A stretch of DNA of 64,000 nucleotides from Dyadobacter sediminis (GCF_005860765.1 NZ_VCEI01000011.1:992001-1056000), one strand, 5' to 3'. Shown: positions 27,601-36,155, counted from the stretch's first letter. A program made the numbers and translations. The notes: generated by a model not told the origin, from the letters alone.

Positions 27601-27776
27601 AAAGTGTAAGATTGTCGGTTACAGGCCAGAACCTGTTTGTGCTTACGAAATACAACGGATACGATCCCGAGGTGAACAACAACCGTGAAATCAACGGAAT
27701 ATCGTCTTACGGCATTGACTACATGAGTTATCCGAAAGCAAAGTCTGTCATTTTTGGTGTAACAATCGGCTTATAA
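24675..27776 (+). CDS. susC: SusC/RagA-type TonB-dependent outer-membrane transporter
   Basis: The 1033-residue receptor has an export leader, a carboxypeptidase-D-like domain (about 60-143, opening ITLTGKVLTDGTAEGLPGVTV), a TonB-box-like EVVVVGYG (152-159), and the SusC plug (about 160-285, with VRGPGSVRSGSTPLFVVDGM and the GSRGANGVILITTKKG signature). A long beta-barrel follows. With its SusD partner 10 bp downstream it forms a lidded outer-membrane importer. No glycoside hydrolase is in the transcription unit, unlike a normal polysaccharide locus. Two LacI-type operators identical to the one at the inositol operon lie upstream, so an inositol-containing ligand is inferred. Confidence 0.95.
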   Translation: MKRTLTQPVRTGRMRSCLLHATMLCSMHAWASAGTPAFEIPAPEKPAERVHRSMHMSMEITLTGKVLTDGTAEGLPGVTVVISDVNGGNKQGATTDESGVFSFPNLQTDARYNLEFSYIGYEKQSVNNFLLTEANSRSIEIKLKESASSLNEVVVVGYGSTEKKDVTGSVKSLKSADFNAGIINSPEQLFQGKVAGVNVTSATGEPGAALQIAVRGPGSVRSGSTPLFVVDGMALDNSATGGAMNPMSFLNPQDIESIDVLKDASATAIYGSRGANGVILITTKKGKSGRSMVTYSGNIGFSKMARPLEVLTADEFRTEVPRLDGSLIDKGANTDWQKEISRVAQTQNHNVSLAGGTDKLSYFGSFGAQKQEGILKNNQLNRYTGRININQKILDDRVSIDVNLNATNIRNERPPIQSLIGSAISANPTYPAYDANGNPFKYQDGTNPLITLGLEKDITTTNRVLGNISPSVTIIKGLVYKLNFGIDNTTSVQDIQSLGNLEPQQDGRLETISKNNSNRLIENYLTYTFDKNKHNFSALAGHSYQRFFIQTRTSSINKFPVSDLEPIYNPGLGQDLTLVNNRPTGSATRNELQSFFSRINYQYNDKYLLTATVRVDGSSKFGSNNKYGVFPSFSAGWRISEENFLKSSAFNDLKLRAGWGRTGNQEIPSKITQALFSSSTAGNVSYPIFNNGTYPAGTSYSRLANPNIQWEVSSQTDVGLDFGLFKGALSGAVDYFHKVSRDILLEVIPTDPVQPAGTYWTNVGDMKIVNQGTELDLNFRRVLGSGLRYEIGGNVTFIKNNVENSPYSVIPSGSAQGSGLTSATINGYLNGEPIGTFFLKEWTGFDENGINSFRDLDGDGIITDKDRIAAGTALPTKMFSVNGNIAYKGFDLTANFNGVAGNKVYDNTANSAFYKLRLSKGLNVTKEALAESAESVNNSAPVSTRYLKNGNYFRLNNLALGYNLNTTALGINKWVQSVRLSVTGQNLFVLTKYNGYDPEVNNNREINGISSYGIDYMSYPKAKSVIFGVTIGL

Positions 27777-27786
27777 TTTTTTAACA

Positions 27787-29481
27787 ATGAAAAAGAAAAT
27801 ACATATTCTGCTGACACTCGCCGGCATTTTGTTTCTGAATAATTCCTGCACAGACCTGAAAGAAGAAGTTCTGGACGAAACGCTGGGCACAACGCTGACA
27901 GACGAAGAAGCTGCCAACGGCATTATTGCGCCGGTTTATGCGCTGCTTCCGAACATTTTTCAGCATACAACCTATTTCGCGCTTCAGGAAATTTCTACGG
28001 ACGAAGCTATTTTGCCATACCGCGGCGGAACGGACTGGGGCGATAACGGGATTTACCTTGCGCTGCATGCGCATAACACCACCAGTACCGATCCCAACGT
28101 AAGAAGTACGTGGGACAATCTTGCCCAGTCGATTTCACGTTCCATTCTGGCGATTACAACTTTGCCGAACCTTTCGTCGCCGAATGCGCCGCTATACCTG
28201 GCGGAAGCGCGCGGCATGCGGGCGTATTATTCCATGATGACGCTGGACTTGTTTGGTGTTGTGTTCGTAAAAGATGATTCCAACACGCCTTCCAAAGTGA
28301 TCCGTGGCGACGAGGCCGTCAAGTACATCGAAAGTGAACTACTTGCGATTGAGCCACTTGTCCAGCCGAAATCGGCAGTTGGTCCCGGAAGGCTGAATCA
28401 GGCTGCCGTTTGGGGTCTGCTGGCCAGACTATACCTGAATGCACCGGTTTACCGCAACATTTACGGCAGTACTTTTGATTTTACAGCGGCTGACATGGAC
28501 AAGGTAATCCAGTATTGTGATAAAATCATTACTTCCGGACAGGCTAAATTGTCCAGCGATTACTTTGCGATTTTCGGCAATGATAACCATACGAATGAAG
28601 AACTGCTCTTTGCCGTGGATCAGCGTCCCGACCTGAACGGTCATAACCGGATGGCTTATTTTTCCATTTCCGGCGACCAGTTTCCTCTGGCGCAATATCC
28701 GTTGGCAAACGGTACGGACGGACCGGGTATCACATCCGATTTTTACCGTACATGGGTTCAGGCATACGGCGCCGTTGACCCGAAACGTGATCCACGCTTT
28801 TATCAGGAAAATATGTCCATTTACTCCAATCAGGCGGATACTTGTGTGAACGATGCGGATTATAAAATCAACCGCGGCATTCTGAGAGGCCAGCAATATG
28901 GCGCTTTGCGCGTAAACGGTGCATTTCTTCGCTGCCCGGACGGAAAGCTGAAAGTAGGAAAATTGGGCTATGTAACGCGCAGCAAGCCGGAACTGGCCGT
29001 GAACTTTACCGAGCTGATTGATTTTACAACTGCCGGCAGCAACTACAATTCAGGTTACCGCGTGGAAAAGTATGAGTTCAGCCGGGAATCCAATACGGGT
29101 CGAAACCGGGGTGAAGCGGATATTGTCATTCTGCGTCTGGCGGATATTTACATGATGCGTGCCGAAGCAAAATTGCGCAAATCGGGCGACGCTGCCGGCG
29201 CACTTGCCGATGTAAATCTGGTAAGAGCTTCCCGCACGGCAACCTTGCCTCCTCCCGCGCTGACTGCGATGGACCTTGATCTGCTGTTCCGTGAGCGCGG
29301 ATTTGAGTTCTACTGGGAAATGCTGCGCAGAACGGATATGATCCGTTTTGGTAAGTACGAAGGAAAGTGGACGGAGAAAACGGATTCAAACGTCAGAAAA
29401 AGAATTTTCCCGATTCCGCAGACAGCCATCGACGCGGCTTCCAATACGCCGGGTTATCTGGTTCAGAATGAAGGGTATTGA
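27787..29481 (+). CDS. susD: SusD/RagB-type surface lipoprotein
   Basis: The 564-residue protein has a lipoprotein signal (LFLNNSC, Cys near 20) and a TPR-like SusD fold. Typical segments are YLAEARGMRAYYSMMTLDLFG, AAVWGLLARLYLNAPVY, and the C-terminal DIYMMRAEAKLR...LLFRERGFEFYWEMLRRTDMIRFGKY. SusD caps the SusC barrel and binds the ligand outside the cell. Translation is probably coupled to susC (10 bp). The stop codon is followed after 2 bases by a heptamer repeat array and later by an intrinsic terminator. Confidence 0.95.
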   Translation: MKKKIHILLTLAGILFLNNSCTDLKEEVLDETLGTTLTDEEAANGIIAPVYALLPNIFQHTTYFALQEISTDEAILPYRGGTDWGDNGIYLALHAHNTTSTDPNVRSTWDNLAQSISRSILAITTLPNLSSPNAPLYLAEARGMRAYYSMMTLDLFGVVFVKDDSNTPSKVIRGDEAVKYIESELLAIEPLVQPKSAVGPGRLNQAAVWGLLARLYLNAPVYRNIYGSTFDFTAADMDKVIQYCDKIITSGQAKLSSDYFAIFGNDNHTNEELLFAVDQRPDLNGHNRMAYFSISGDQFPLAQYPLANGTDGPGITSDFYRTWVQAYGAVDPKRDPRFYQENMSIYSNQADTCVNDADYKINRGILRGQQYGALRVNGAFLRCPDGKLKVGKLGYVTRSKPELAVNFTELIDFTTAGSNYNSGYRVEKYEFSRESNTGRNRGEADIVILRLADIYMMRAEAKLRKSGDAAGALADVNLVRASRTATLPPPALTAMDLDLLFRERGFEFYWEMLRRTDMIRFGKYEGKWTEKTDSNVRKRIFPIPQTAIDAASNTPGYLVQNEGY

Positions 29482-29483
29482 TT

Positions 29484-29525
29484 GGCTGTTAGCTATTAGC
29501 TATTGGCTATTAGCTGTTGGCTCTT
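29484..29525 (+). repeat. Heptamer array, RGCTRTT orientation, after susD
   Basis: Six 7-bp units in perfect register: GGCTGTT, AGCTATT twice, GGCTATT, AGCTGTT, GGCTCTT. It starts two bases after the susD stop. There is no opposite-orientation partner here, unlike in the inositol operon. Confidence 0.9.
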
Positions 29526-29612
29526 TGAGGATACGTTTTTGATCAGATCTAGATGATAAGAACTTGTAATTTCAACTTACTATGATTTAATACTGATTCT
29601 GAATTTTATTTG

Positions 29613-29655
29613 AAAGAGCAGCCAGACCGGAACAATGGTTTGGCTGCTCTTTTAT
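29613..29655. terminator. Bidirectional intrinsic terminator between susD and the FtsX permease
   Basis: AAAGAGCAGCCA pairs with TGGCTGCTCTTT (12 bp), with T-rich sequence following on the plus strand and A/T-rich sequence before it. It separates two convergent genes. Confidence 0.9.
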
Positions 29656-29671
29656 TATTTTACCTGATTAA

Positions 29672-32059
29672 TTATTCGGTCCGCAAGCTTTTTACCGGGT
29701 TCATTAATGCGGCTTTTACGCTCTGAAAACTGATGGTCAGCAATGCAACGGCAACCGAGAGCAAGCCGGCAAGCGCAAAAATCCACCAGACAAGATCCGC
29801 TTTATAGGCAAAACTCTGAAGCCAGGTTTTCATGACATACCAGCCAGCCGGTACAGAAATGATGATTGCAATTAATACAAGTTTAAGAAAATCGGCACTC
29901 AGCAGCGTAACCACACTTGCGACGGACGCGCCCAGAACCTTGCGCACACCAATTTCTTTCCTTCGCTGCTCCGATGTAAAAGTAGCCAGTCCGAACAACC
30001 CCAGACAGGCTATAATGATGGCAATAACAGAAAATGCCAGAAACAAGCTGCTTTTGCGTTCATCCGCTTCATACTGTTTGGCAAAGGTCTGGTCCAGAAA
30101 TGCGTATTCAAATGGCTGACCGGCATTTACTTTGTTAAAAGTATCTTTGATGTAGTCGATGGCCGCCGGAATGTTATGCCCTGCTACCCGGATCAGCAGA
30201 TGATCCGATTTTTCTTTTTTTATCAAAAGCACCAGAGGCTCGATCTGATTATGCAGGGAACGCAGATGAAAATCACTGATCACGCCGGTGACGGGCACTT
30301 TTCTGGTTTCAATTTCAATCAATCCCGATTTGTAATCTTTCCATCCCAGTCGCTTCATCATGGCCTCATTTACCAGTACGGAACTGGAATTCTCATTGTC
30401 GATACCGGATGCAAAGGCACGTCCCTGCTGAACGAGGATTTTCAAGACATCCAGAAATTCGGTATCCACATAAAAATACTCCGAACTGACTGTCTGCTCC
30501 GCTCCTTTTCTGTAAAATGAAAAAGAGGTTTTGTTGTTGAGATTTTCACCGATCAGGCCGTTTGTCAGGCTGACATTTTTGATAAATGGATTCTGAAGCA
30601 GTTTGCTTTTTAGTACTTCCGCGGTCTGCTGCACAAAGGTTCCTTTCAGAGGCAAAGTTATAACCTGATGCTGGTTAAAACCCAGTTCTTTATGCCGCAT
30701 GAACTGCAATTGGCGGTAAACCGTAATGGTACCCATGATCATGATCATGGAAATGGCAAATTGCACGACAACAAGGGATTTTCTCAGGACGGCTCCGTTC
30801 CCGGCTCCTGAAACGGAGCCTTTGAGTATGGTTTCAGGTTTGAACCTGGATAAAATCAGGGCCGGGTAAAAACCACTGACCAAACCGGTTATGAACGTAA
30901 ATCCCAGAACCAGGCCGGTCATTTTAAAGTCCGTCAAGTCAAAAGCCAGCGTTTTACCTGCAATCTGATTGAAAAAGGGCAACAGCACTTTCAGTAAAAT
31001 GATTGTCAGCAACAAGGCCATGAACGACATGAAAACGGATTCTGCCAGAAATTGTGCGATCAGCTGAAACCTCTGCGATCCGACTGCTTTTCTTACGCCT
31101 ATTTCTTTTGCACGGCCGATAGACCTTGCAGTAGCCAGATTAACGTAATTCACAACTGCGATCAGAAGGATAAAGAGTCCGATTACTGAAAATGTGTATA
31201 CGTAACGCATGTTGCTTCCATTCTCTTCGCCAAGCAAATGCGTGGAACGCAGATGTATGTCGCTCAAAGGCTGATAGGAAATCTGAAAACTGACATTTGA
31301 TTCGCCGTTATCGCCAATTGTTTTTGCTATGTATTTCTTGTAAAAAGCAGGCATTTTGGCAGTAAGGCCATTAACCGATTCGGGATGATCCAGCATTACG
31401 TAAGTCATGGTGTTGAAACTGTCCCATTTGTCAGGATCCATCGCGCTGACTTCCCGGTTGAAATAAGGCAATATTGCTTCAAAAGCCAGATGGTGATTAG
31501 CCGGTACTGCGCTGATTACGGCTGATACGGTGAGTGGAATATTTTCTTTTACAATGACTGTTTTACCAACCACACCGGAAACTTTGCCAAACAGAATCAA
31601 TGCCAGTTTTTCAGTCAGGACGATATGGCCCGGTCTGACTAAGGCTGTCCTTGCGTTGCCCGCTTTGAATGGGTAATCAAAAAAGGAGAACAATGTTGAA
31701 TCTGCATAGATAATTTCTTTGATGTTAACCGCTTTATTTTCCGTCCTGACTATTTCACTGCCCTTTTTGACACGTAAAGTTTTACGGATTTCGGGATACT
31801 CCTGCTGCAAGGCCGGTCCGAACGGCGAGGAAGAAATACCCATATTAAACTGGTTTTCGGACCATTTGATATTCAGGTTAATCCTGTAAATGCAGTCGGC
31901 GTGCGGATGATACCGGTCAAAACTCAGCTCATCACGAACATAAAGCCACAATGCAATAGCGCACGTCATACCAGTTGCCAGCCCTGTCAAAATAAGCAGG
32001 CTGTACGTCTTGTTACGCGCCAGATTGCGTAAAGTAATCTTAAGGTAGTTCTGCAGCAT
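29672..32059 (-). CDS. FtsX-type ABC permease, MacB-like fused form
   Basis: The 795-residue protein starts MLQNYLKITLRNLARNKTYSLLILTGLATGMTCAI, the typical opening of the large Bacteroidota FtsX permeases. A MacB-like periplasmic domain follows and then two FtsX domains, the first with LFILLIAVVNYVNLATARSIGRAKEIGVRKAVGS (from about 290) and the second with RRKEIGVRKVLGAS near the C-terminus. No ATPase is adjacent, so the partner is encoded elsewhere, as is common for these multi-copy permeases. A role in export of peptides, toxins or lipids is possible but unassigned. Confidence 0.9.
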   Translation of the reverse strand: MLQNYLKITLRNLARNKTYSLLILTGLATGMTCAIALWLYVRDELSFDRYHPHADCIYRINLNIKWSENQFNMGISSSPFGPALQQEYPEIRKTLRVKKGSEIVRTENKAVNIKEIIYADSTLFSFFDYPFKAGNARTALVRPGHIVLTEKLALILFGKVSGVVGKTVIVKENIPLTVSAVISAVPANHHLAFEAILPYFNREVSAMDPDKWDSFNTMTYVMLDHPESVNGLTAKMPAFYKKYIAKTIGDNGESNVSFQISYQPLSDIHLRSTHLLGEENGSNMRYVYTFSVIGLFILLIAVVNYVNLATARSIGRAKEIGVRKAVGSQRFQLIAQFLAESVFMSFMALLLTIILLKVLLPFFNQIAGKTLAFDLTDFKMTGLVLGFTFITGLVSGFYPALILSRFKPETILKGSVSGAGNGAVLRKSLVVVQFAISMIMIMGTITVYRQLQFMRHKELGFNQHQVITLPLKGTFVQQTAEVLKSKLLQNPFIKNVSLTNGLIGENLNNKTSFSFYRKGAEQTVSSEYFYVDTEFLDVLKILVQQGRAFASGIDNENSSSVLVNEAMMKRLGWKDYKSGLIEIETRKVPVTGVISDFHLRSLHNQIEPLVLLIKKEKSDHLLIRVAGHNIPAAIDYIKDTFNKVNAGQPFEYAFLDQTFAKQYEADERKSSLFLAFSVIAIIIACLGLFGLATFTSEQRRKEIGVRKVLGASVASVVTLLSADFLKLVLIAIIISVPAGWYVMKTWLQSFAYKADLVWWIFALAGLLSVAVALLTISFQSVKAALMNPVKSLRTE

Positions 32060-32207
32060 AAGAAATCACATTTAAAATGCAAGAATTCCTAATTCTCATG
32101 CCACAGGCTGTAAACACTCCATACAGCTCGAAAAGGCATGTTCAAGCGTCAGTACCTGTACGGTAACGAACAGGATTTGTCCGGTTTTAACCAAAAAAAC
32201 AGCCTGC

Positions 32208-32786
32208 TTACTTTTTTACTGCAATGATGATTCCCGTCGCCCAGACCTGCTTGGTAAGAATCAGATCTGTTCTGGCTTCCAGCTTTTTTACAAGATCCGT
32301 TGCTTTTTGCTGATGTCCTTCCGGCCAGTTGGACTGCGGCAGCATGTCGTCGATAATATAAAGCCCGCCGACATTCAGCATTGCAAGCACTTCGTCCAGA
32401 AGCAGGTATTTACCATGCCATGTATCCGCAAAAATGTAGTCGTATTTTTCATTCCGATTGTCATTGACCCATTTTTCACCGTCGGCATGAAGCAATTTCA
32501 ACCGTTTGTCATTGCCGAGAAATTGATCAGCGATGTCAAGAAATTTACGTTCATTGTCAATGGAAACCAACGTGGAATGCGGATCCATACCGCTGAGGAT
32601 CCATGCGGTGGAAAGTCCGGTTCCGGTGCCGAGTTCAAGAAATTTCCCGACTGGCTTTGTGGCTGCCAAAGTCCGCAAAAGTGAGCACGTAAGCACATCC
32701 GAAGCCATCGTAAAACCCGATTGCTTCGTAGCTTCATCAATTTGGCTGTAAGTTGCAGGAAAAGGCTGATTGATTTCTTCTGTCAT
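32208..32786 (-). CDS. Class I SAM-dependent O-methyltransferase-like protein
   Basis: The 192-residue protein has the SAM-binding motif FLELGTGTGLST (49-60), an acidic motif II VSIDNERKFL, motif IV YDYIFADTWHGKYLLLDEVLAML, and motif V GGLYIIDDMLPQSNWP. The pattern resembles small catechol/caffeoyl-CoA O-methyltransferases. The substrate is unknown. It lies downstream of the LacI regulator gene (gap 35 bp), in the same orientation, so the two may be cotranscribed. Confidence 0.85.
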   Translation of the reverse strand: MTEEINQPFPATYSQIDEATKQSGFTMASDVLTCSLLRTLAATKPVGKFLELGTGTGLSTAWILSGMDPHSTLVSIDNERKFLDIADQFLGNDKRLKLLHADGEKWVNDNRNEKYDYIFADTWHGKYLLLDEVLAMLNVGGLYIIDDMLPQSNWPEGHQQKATDLVKKLEARTDLILTKQVWATGIIIAVKK

Positions 32787-32821
32787 GATTGCAAATGGTT
32801 AGGTATTTTCTGTTCCAAAAG

Positions 32822-33853
32822 TTAAAACCGCAAGGACGATTCCCTGATAATCAGCTCCGAAGGCAGCACAATGCTTTCGTGCAGGAAATCACCGGAGCCG
32901 TTCACCTGATTCAGGAAAAGCCTCGATGCTTCCATCCCGATCTTCCTACCCGGCCGGCTTACCGTTGTCAGCGAAGGAAAAATATAAGCGGAAATAGGGG
33001 AATTGTCAAAACCGACCAAACCGATATCCTGCGGAATCCGGAGTCCTTTGTCTTTTACAACCCGCATGGCACCAATGGCAACCTGATCGTTTACACCAAA
33101 AATGGCATCCGGCGGCAAAGCCATGTCCAGAAGCCTTTTGGTAGGCACAATGGCACTTTCCACCTGAAAATTGGTATTGATGATCAGTTCTTCACGGACA
33201 GGCATGTCATGTTTCTGCAGACAATCCTTGTACCCTCGGAACCGCTGTTCCGAAACGGTCAGCCCGTTCGGGCCTTTCAGATGTGCAATCTGTTTGTAAC
33301 CGATATTGATCAGATGTTCCACTGCGGCAAAAGCACCGTGATAATCGTCTACAGTGGCCCGGCTGGTTTCAAAATCCTCGTATTCGCGGTCAATAAAGAT
33401 CAATGGCGTTTTTCGCTGGATTACGTTTTCAAGATGCTCATAATAACCGGAATCATACGTTTCCTGCGAAACAGACAAGAAAATCCCTTCCGCACGGTTG
33501 GAAAGCAGCCGGGACAAATACTCTTTTTCAAGCAGATAATTTTCATTGGTGACGCAAATATTCAGCGTGTAGCCCATGGGTTGTAAAACGGAATGAAGTC
33601 CTTCAATAACAGCCGTTTCATAATAGTTGCTGATCGTCGGCACCACGACGCCGAGCAAGGCGGTTTTTTTGTTCAGCAGGCTGAGCGAAACTTCATTCCG
33701 CTGATATCCGACCTCGCGGGCATATTCCTGAATGTTTTTCCGGGTGTCTTCATTGATTGCCGGATGGTCGTTCAATGCTCTTGAAACCGTGGACGGCGAA
33801 CAGCGGAAGCGACGTGCAATATCTTTGATCGTAACGGGACGGGTGGAATTCAT
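32822..33853 (-). CDS. LacI-family transcriptional regulator, probable inositol regulator
   Basis: The 343-residue protein has the LacI helix-turn-helix VTIKDIARRFRCSPSTVSRALNDHP (7-31), the hinge region near 50-60, and a periplasmic-binding-protein-like sensor domain (LLGVVVPTISNYYETAVIEGL, later DQVAIGAMRVVKDKGLRIPQDIGLVGFDNSPIS). It is divergent from iolB with 128 bp between. A CAAACGTTTG palindrome, the CG-centred type of site bound by this family, lies 38 bp upstream of its start and occurs twice more at susC. It is therefore predicted to control itself, the inositol operon and susCD. The inducer is unknown; inositol or an intermediate is likely. Confidence 0.9.
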   Translation of the reverse strand: MNSTRPVTIKDIARRFRCSPSTVSRALNDHPAINEDTRKNIQEYAREVGYQRNEVSLSLLNKKTALLGVVVPTISNYYETAVIEGLHSVLQPMGYTLNICVTNENYLLEKEYLSRLLSNRAEGIFLSVSQETYDSGYYEHLENVIQRKTPLIFIDREYEDFETSRATVDDYHGAFAAVEHLINIGYKQIAHLKGPNGLTVSEQRFRGYKDCLQKHDMPVREELIINTNFQVESAIVPTKRLLDMALPPDAIFGVNDQVAIGAMRVVKDKGLRIPQDIGLVGFDNSPISAYIFPSLTTVSRPGRKIGMEASRLFLNQVNGSGDFLHESIVLPSELIIRESSLRF

Positions 33854-33891
33854 TTTCTTGAATTATGGCAATTAAATATTATAAATTTTTT

Positions 33892-33901
33892 CAAACGTTT
33901 G
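33892..33901. promoter_or_regulatory. LacI-type operator between lacI-family gene and iolB
   Basis: Palindrome CAAACGTTTG followed by CA, identical in core and 3' flank to the two sites upstream of susC. Its right half is TTTG at 33898-33901. Confidence 0.85.
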
Positions 33902-33929
33902 CATTCAATATAAACATATTTACATTTTG
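33898..33929 (+). promoter_or_regulatory. Candidate promoter of the inositol operon
   Basis: TTTG at 33898-33901 and TACATTTTG at 33921-33929 are separated by exactly 19 bp, close to the Bacteroidota consensus TTTG-N19-TAnnTTTG apart from one extra T. The -33 element overlaps the LacI operator, a direct layout for repression. The iolB ATG is about 50 bases downstream. Confidence 0.6.
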
Positions 33930-33981
33930 TGTTTAATTTATACCACACTATCATTGTGCAAATGAAATGGAATAACCTGCA

Positions 33982-34848
33982 ATGAGCAATCTTCTGATCA
34001 AACCGCAATCCGGTAACAAGACTTATCATTCTCTGACCAGCGAGCAAGCGGGCTGGACTTATTTAAACTTCGAGGCGAAAGTACTGGAGGAAAAGGAACA
34101 ATTTTCTGCAAATACCGGAGATTACGAGTATTGCATCGTGCTTTTGAGCGGAAATTTCAAAGTGGAGGCCGCCGGCCAGACATGGGAAACGCGCAACGGA
34201 CGCAAGGATGTATTCAGCGGAATCGGGCACGCCATGTATTTGTCACGAAATACGGCTTTCACCTTAACGGCTCAGTCTGCCGGAACGGACATCGCTATCT
34301 GCAAGGTCGCTACGGACGAAGATCATCCGCCGCGCATGAAACGCCCGGAAGAGGCCGCCATTGAATACCGCGGCGGCGACAATGCCAACCGCCAGATCAA
34401 CAGCTTGCTGGAACCGGGATTCGATTGTCACAAAATCGTTTGCGTGGAGGTATATACGCCTTCGGGCAACTGGAGTTCATTTCCTGCTCACAAGCACGAC
34501 GAACGAAAAGTGAGCGAAGACGGAACGCTGCTGGAAGCCAATCTCGAAGAAATCTATTTTTATAAAATTGACAAGCCGCAGGGCTACGCCATTCAGCAGG
34601 TTTATACAGATGACCGTTCGCTGGATGAGATTGTAAGAGTAAAAAACAACGAGGCCGTTCTGGTTCCCAAAGGTTATCATCCGGTTGTGGCCGGCCACGG
34701 TTACCATGTTTATTACCTCAATTTCCTTGCAGGAAGCGATCAGTCGCTGGCCAATACCTCCGACCCGGACCACGACTGGATCTACGGAACCTGGGCCGGC
34801 TCCGATCCGAGACTGCCGATTGTTACCGCAGAAATGAATGGCTTTTAG
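33982..34848 (+). CDS. iolB: 5-deoxy-glucuronate isomerase
   Basis: The 288-residue bicupin matches IolB, which converts 5-deoxy-glucuronate to 2-deoxy-5-ke-to-gluconate in myo-inositol breakdown. The metal site is H170-K-H172 (PAHKHDE), Glu190 (LEEIYFY) and His233 (KGYHPV). First gene of the operon, divergent from the LacI-type regulator. The stop codon and the last two sense codons (GGC TTT TAG) are part of a heptamer array, so the repeat has grown into the end of the reading frame. Confidence 0.95.
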   Translation: MSNLLIKPQSGNKTYHSLTSEQAGWTYLNFEAKVLEEKEQFSANTGDYEYCIVLLSGNFKVEAAGQTWETRNGRKDVFSGIGHAMYLSRNTAFTLTAQSAGTDIAICKVATDEDHPPRMKRPEEAAIEYRGGDNANRQINSLLEPGFDCHKIVCVEVYTPSGNWSSFPAHKHDERKVSEDGTLLEANLEEIYFYKIDKPQGYAIQQVYTDDRSLDEIVRVKNNEAVLVPKGYHPVVAGHGYHVYYLNFLAGSDQSLANTSDPDHDWIYGTWAGSDPRLPIVTAEMNGF

Positions 34849-34881
34849 CTAATAGCTGTTAGCGATTGGCTGTTAGTATTT
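34840..34881 (+). repeat. Heptamer array, RGCTRTT orientation, at iolB stop
   Basis: Units GGCTTTT, AGCTAAT, AGCTGTT, AGCGATT, GGCTGTT, AGTATTT run in register from inside the iolB stop region. They are complementary to the array just before iolC. Confidence 0.88.
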
Positions 34882-35052
34882 ATCGATTGATAGCTGGCGT
34901 TTATCTTTCTGTCATACATTGTTGGTTTTACCAATCAGCCTTTTAGCTTTTCATAAATAACATGTACCCAAACACAATTCATGACAACGCATGACTAATA
35001 GCCAACATTTCCCATCTCACGTTTCGCATTTTACAATTTACATTTCACACCC

Positions 35053-35084
35053 AACAGCCAACAGCTAAAAGCCAACCGCTAAAA
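35053..35084 (-). repeat. Heptamer array, AAYAGCY orientation, before iolC
   Basis: Units AACAGCC, AACAGCT, AAAAGCC, AACCGCT end four bases before the iolC ATG, occupying the place of a ribosome-binding site. The orientation is opposite to the array after iolB. Confidence 0.88.
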
Positions 35085-36095
35085 ATGACCAGAAAATACG
35101 ATTTGCTAACGCTTGGCCGCTCATCCATTGATCTGTATTCCGCCAATGTCGGAAGTCCGTTTGAGAAAATCGAAGCGTTCAATGCATTTGTGGGCGGTTG
35201 TCCGCTGAATATTGCCACAGGCAGCCGGAGACTTGGACTGAATACAGCCATTCTGACCGGGGTCGGAAACGATCAGGTCGGAAATTTTATCAAGCATTTT
35301 CTGGATCAGGAAGGCATTGTTACGGATTGGGTCCCGACGATTGAAGGAACGAGAAGTTCGGCCGTTGTGCTGGGCATTGAGCCGCCGGACAAATTCCCGC
35401 TGGTATATTATCGTGAAAACTGCGCTGATATTCATTTAAATATCGATCATGTTGCCGCCATTCCTTTTCAGGATTTCAGGGCAGCGGCTTTTTCAGGAAC
35501 CGCTTTCAGCAAAGATCCCAGCCGGACAGCCATGTTTTACGCATTGGAACTTGCCAAAAAGAATCAGGTAACCCGTTTGCTGGACATTGATTTTCGTGCC
35601 GATCAGTGGTTTGACCCGCGCGCATTCGGCGTAACGATCCGGGCGGCACTGAGCAGCTTTAACATTGTGGTGGGTACCGAAGAAGAAATCCTGGCCACTT
35701 TCCTGACGGACAAGGAACAACTGCTGATCAAGCACCAGCAGATTTCCGCTCCTGAAATTCGCGGCAATATCGAAAATGCCATTCAGGAAATACTGGAATC
35801 CGGTGTGGAAACACTCGTTGTAAAAAGAGGAAAAGACGGCGCTTCCATATTCCAGCCTGACAAAGCGGAAATCAAAGTGCCCGGATTTCCGGTGGAAGTG
35901 CTGAACGTGCTCGGCGCCGGCGACGCTTTCTGCGCCGGATTTTCATACGGGCTGCTGAGCGGATGGGATTTGTACAAAAGCGTAAGAATGGGAAATGCCT
36001 GCGGCGCAATCATTGTAACACGCGAAGGCTGCGCCAATTTTATGCCTGCATATCAGGAAGTGATGGATTTTGTCGCTGGTTACGGCGGATTGTAA
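35085..36095 (+). CDS. iolC: 5-dehydro-2-deoxygluconokinase
   Basis: The 336-residue PfkB-family kinase phosphorylates 2-deoxy-5-keto-gluconate in inositol catabolism. The N-terminal GG motif is in FNAFVGGCPLNIATGSRRLG (32-51). The C-terminal PfkB signature VLGAGDAFCAGFSYG has the catalytic Asp280. Identity as IolC rather than another sugar kinase follows from neighbours iolB and iolA and from the long DFRADQWFDPRAF segment typical of IolC. A 60-bp gap separates it from the next gene. Confidence 0.93.
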   Translation: MTRKYDLLTLGRSSIDLYSANVGSPFEKIEAFNAFVGGCPLNIATGSRRLGLNTAILTGVGNDQVGNFIKHFLDQEGIVTDWVPTIEGTRSSAVVLGIEPPDKFPLVYYRENCADIHLNIDHVAAIPFQDFRAAAFSGTAFSKDPSRTAMFYALELAKKNQVTRLLDIDFRADQWFDPRAFGVTIRAALSSFNIVVGTEEEILATFLTDKEQLLIKHQQISAPEIRGNIENAIQEILESGVETLVVKRGKDGASIFQPDKAEIKVPGFPVEVLNVLGAGDAFCAGFSYGLLSGWDLYKSVRMGNACGAIIVTREGCANFMPAYQEVMDFVAGYGGL

Positions 36096-36155
36096 AAAAG
36101 CTCCGGATGCGCTGGCGAAATAGAACCAAACATTAAATTACCGATACCAAATTCA

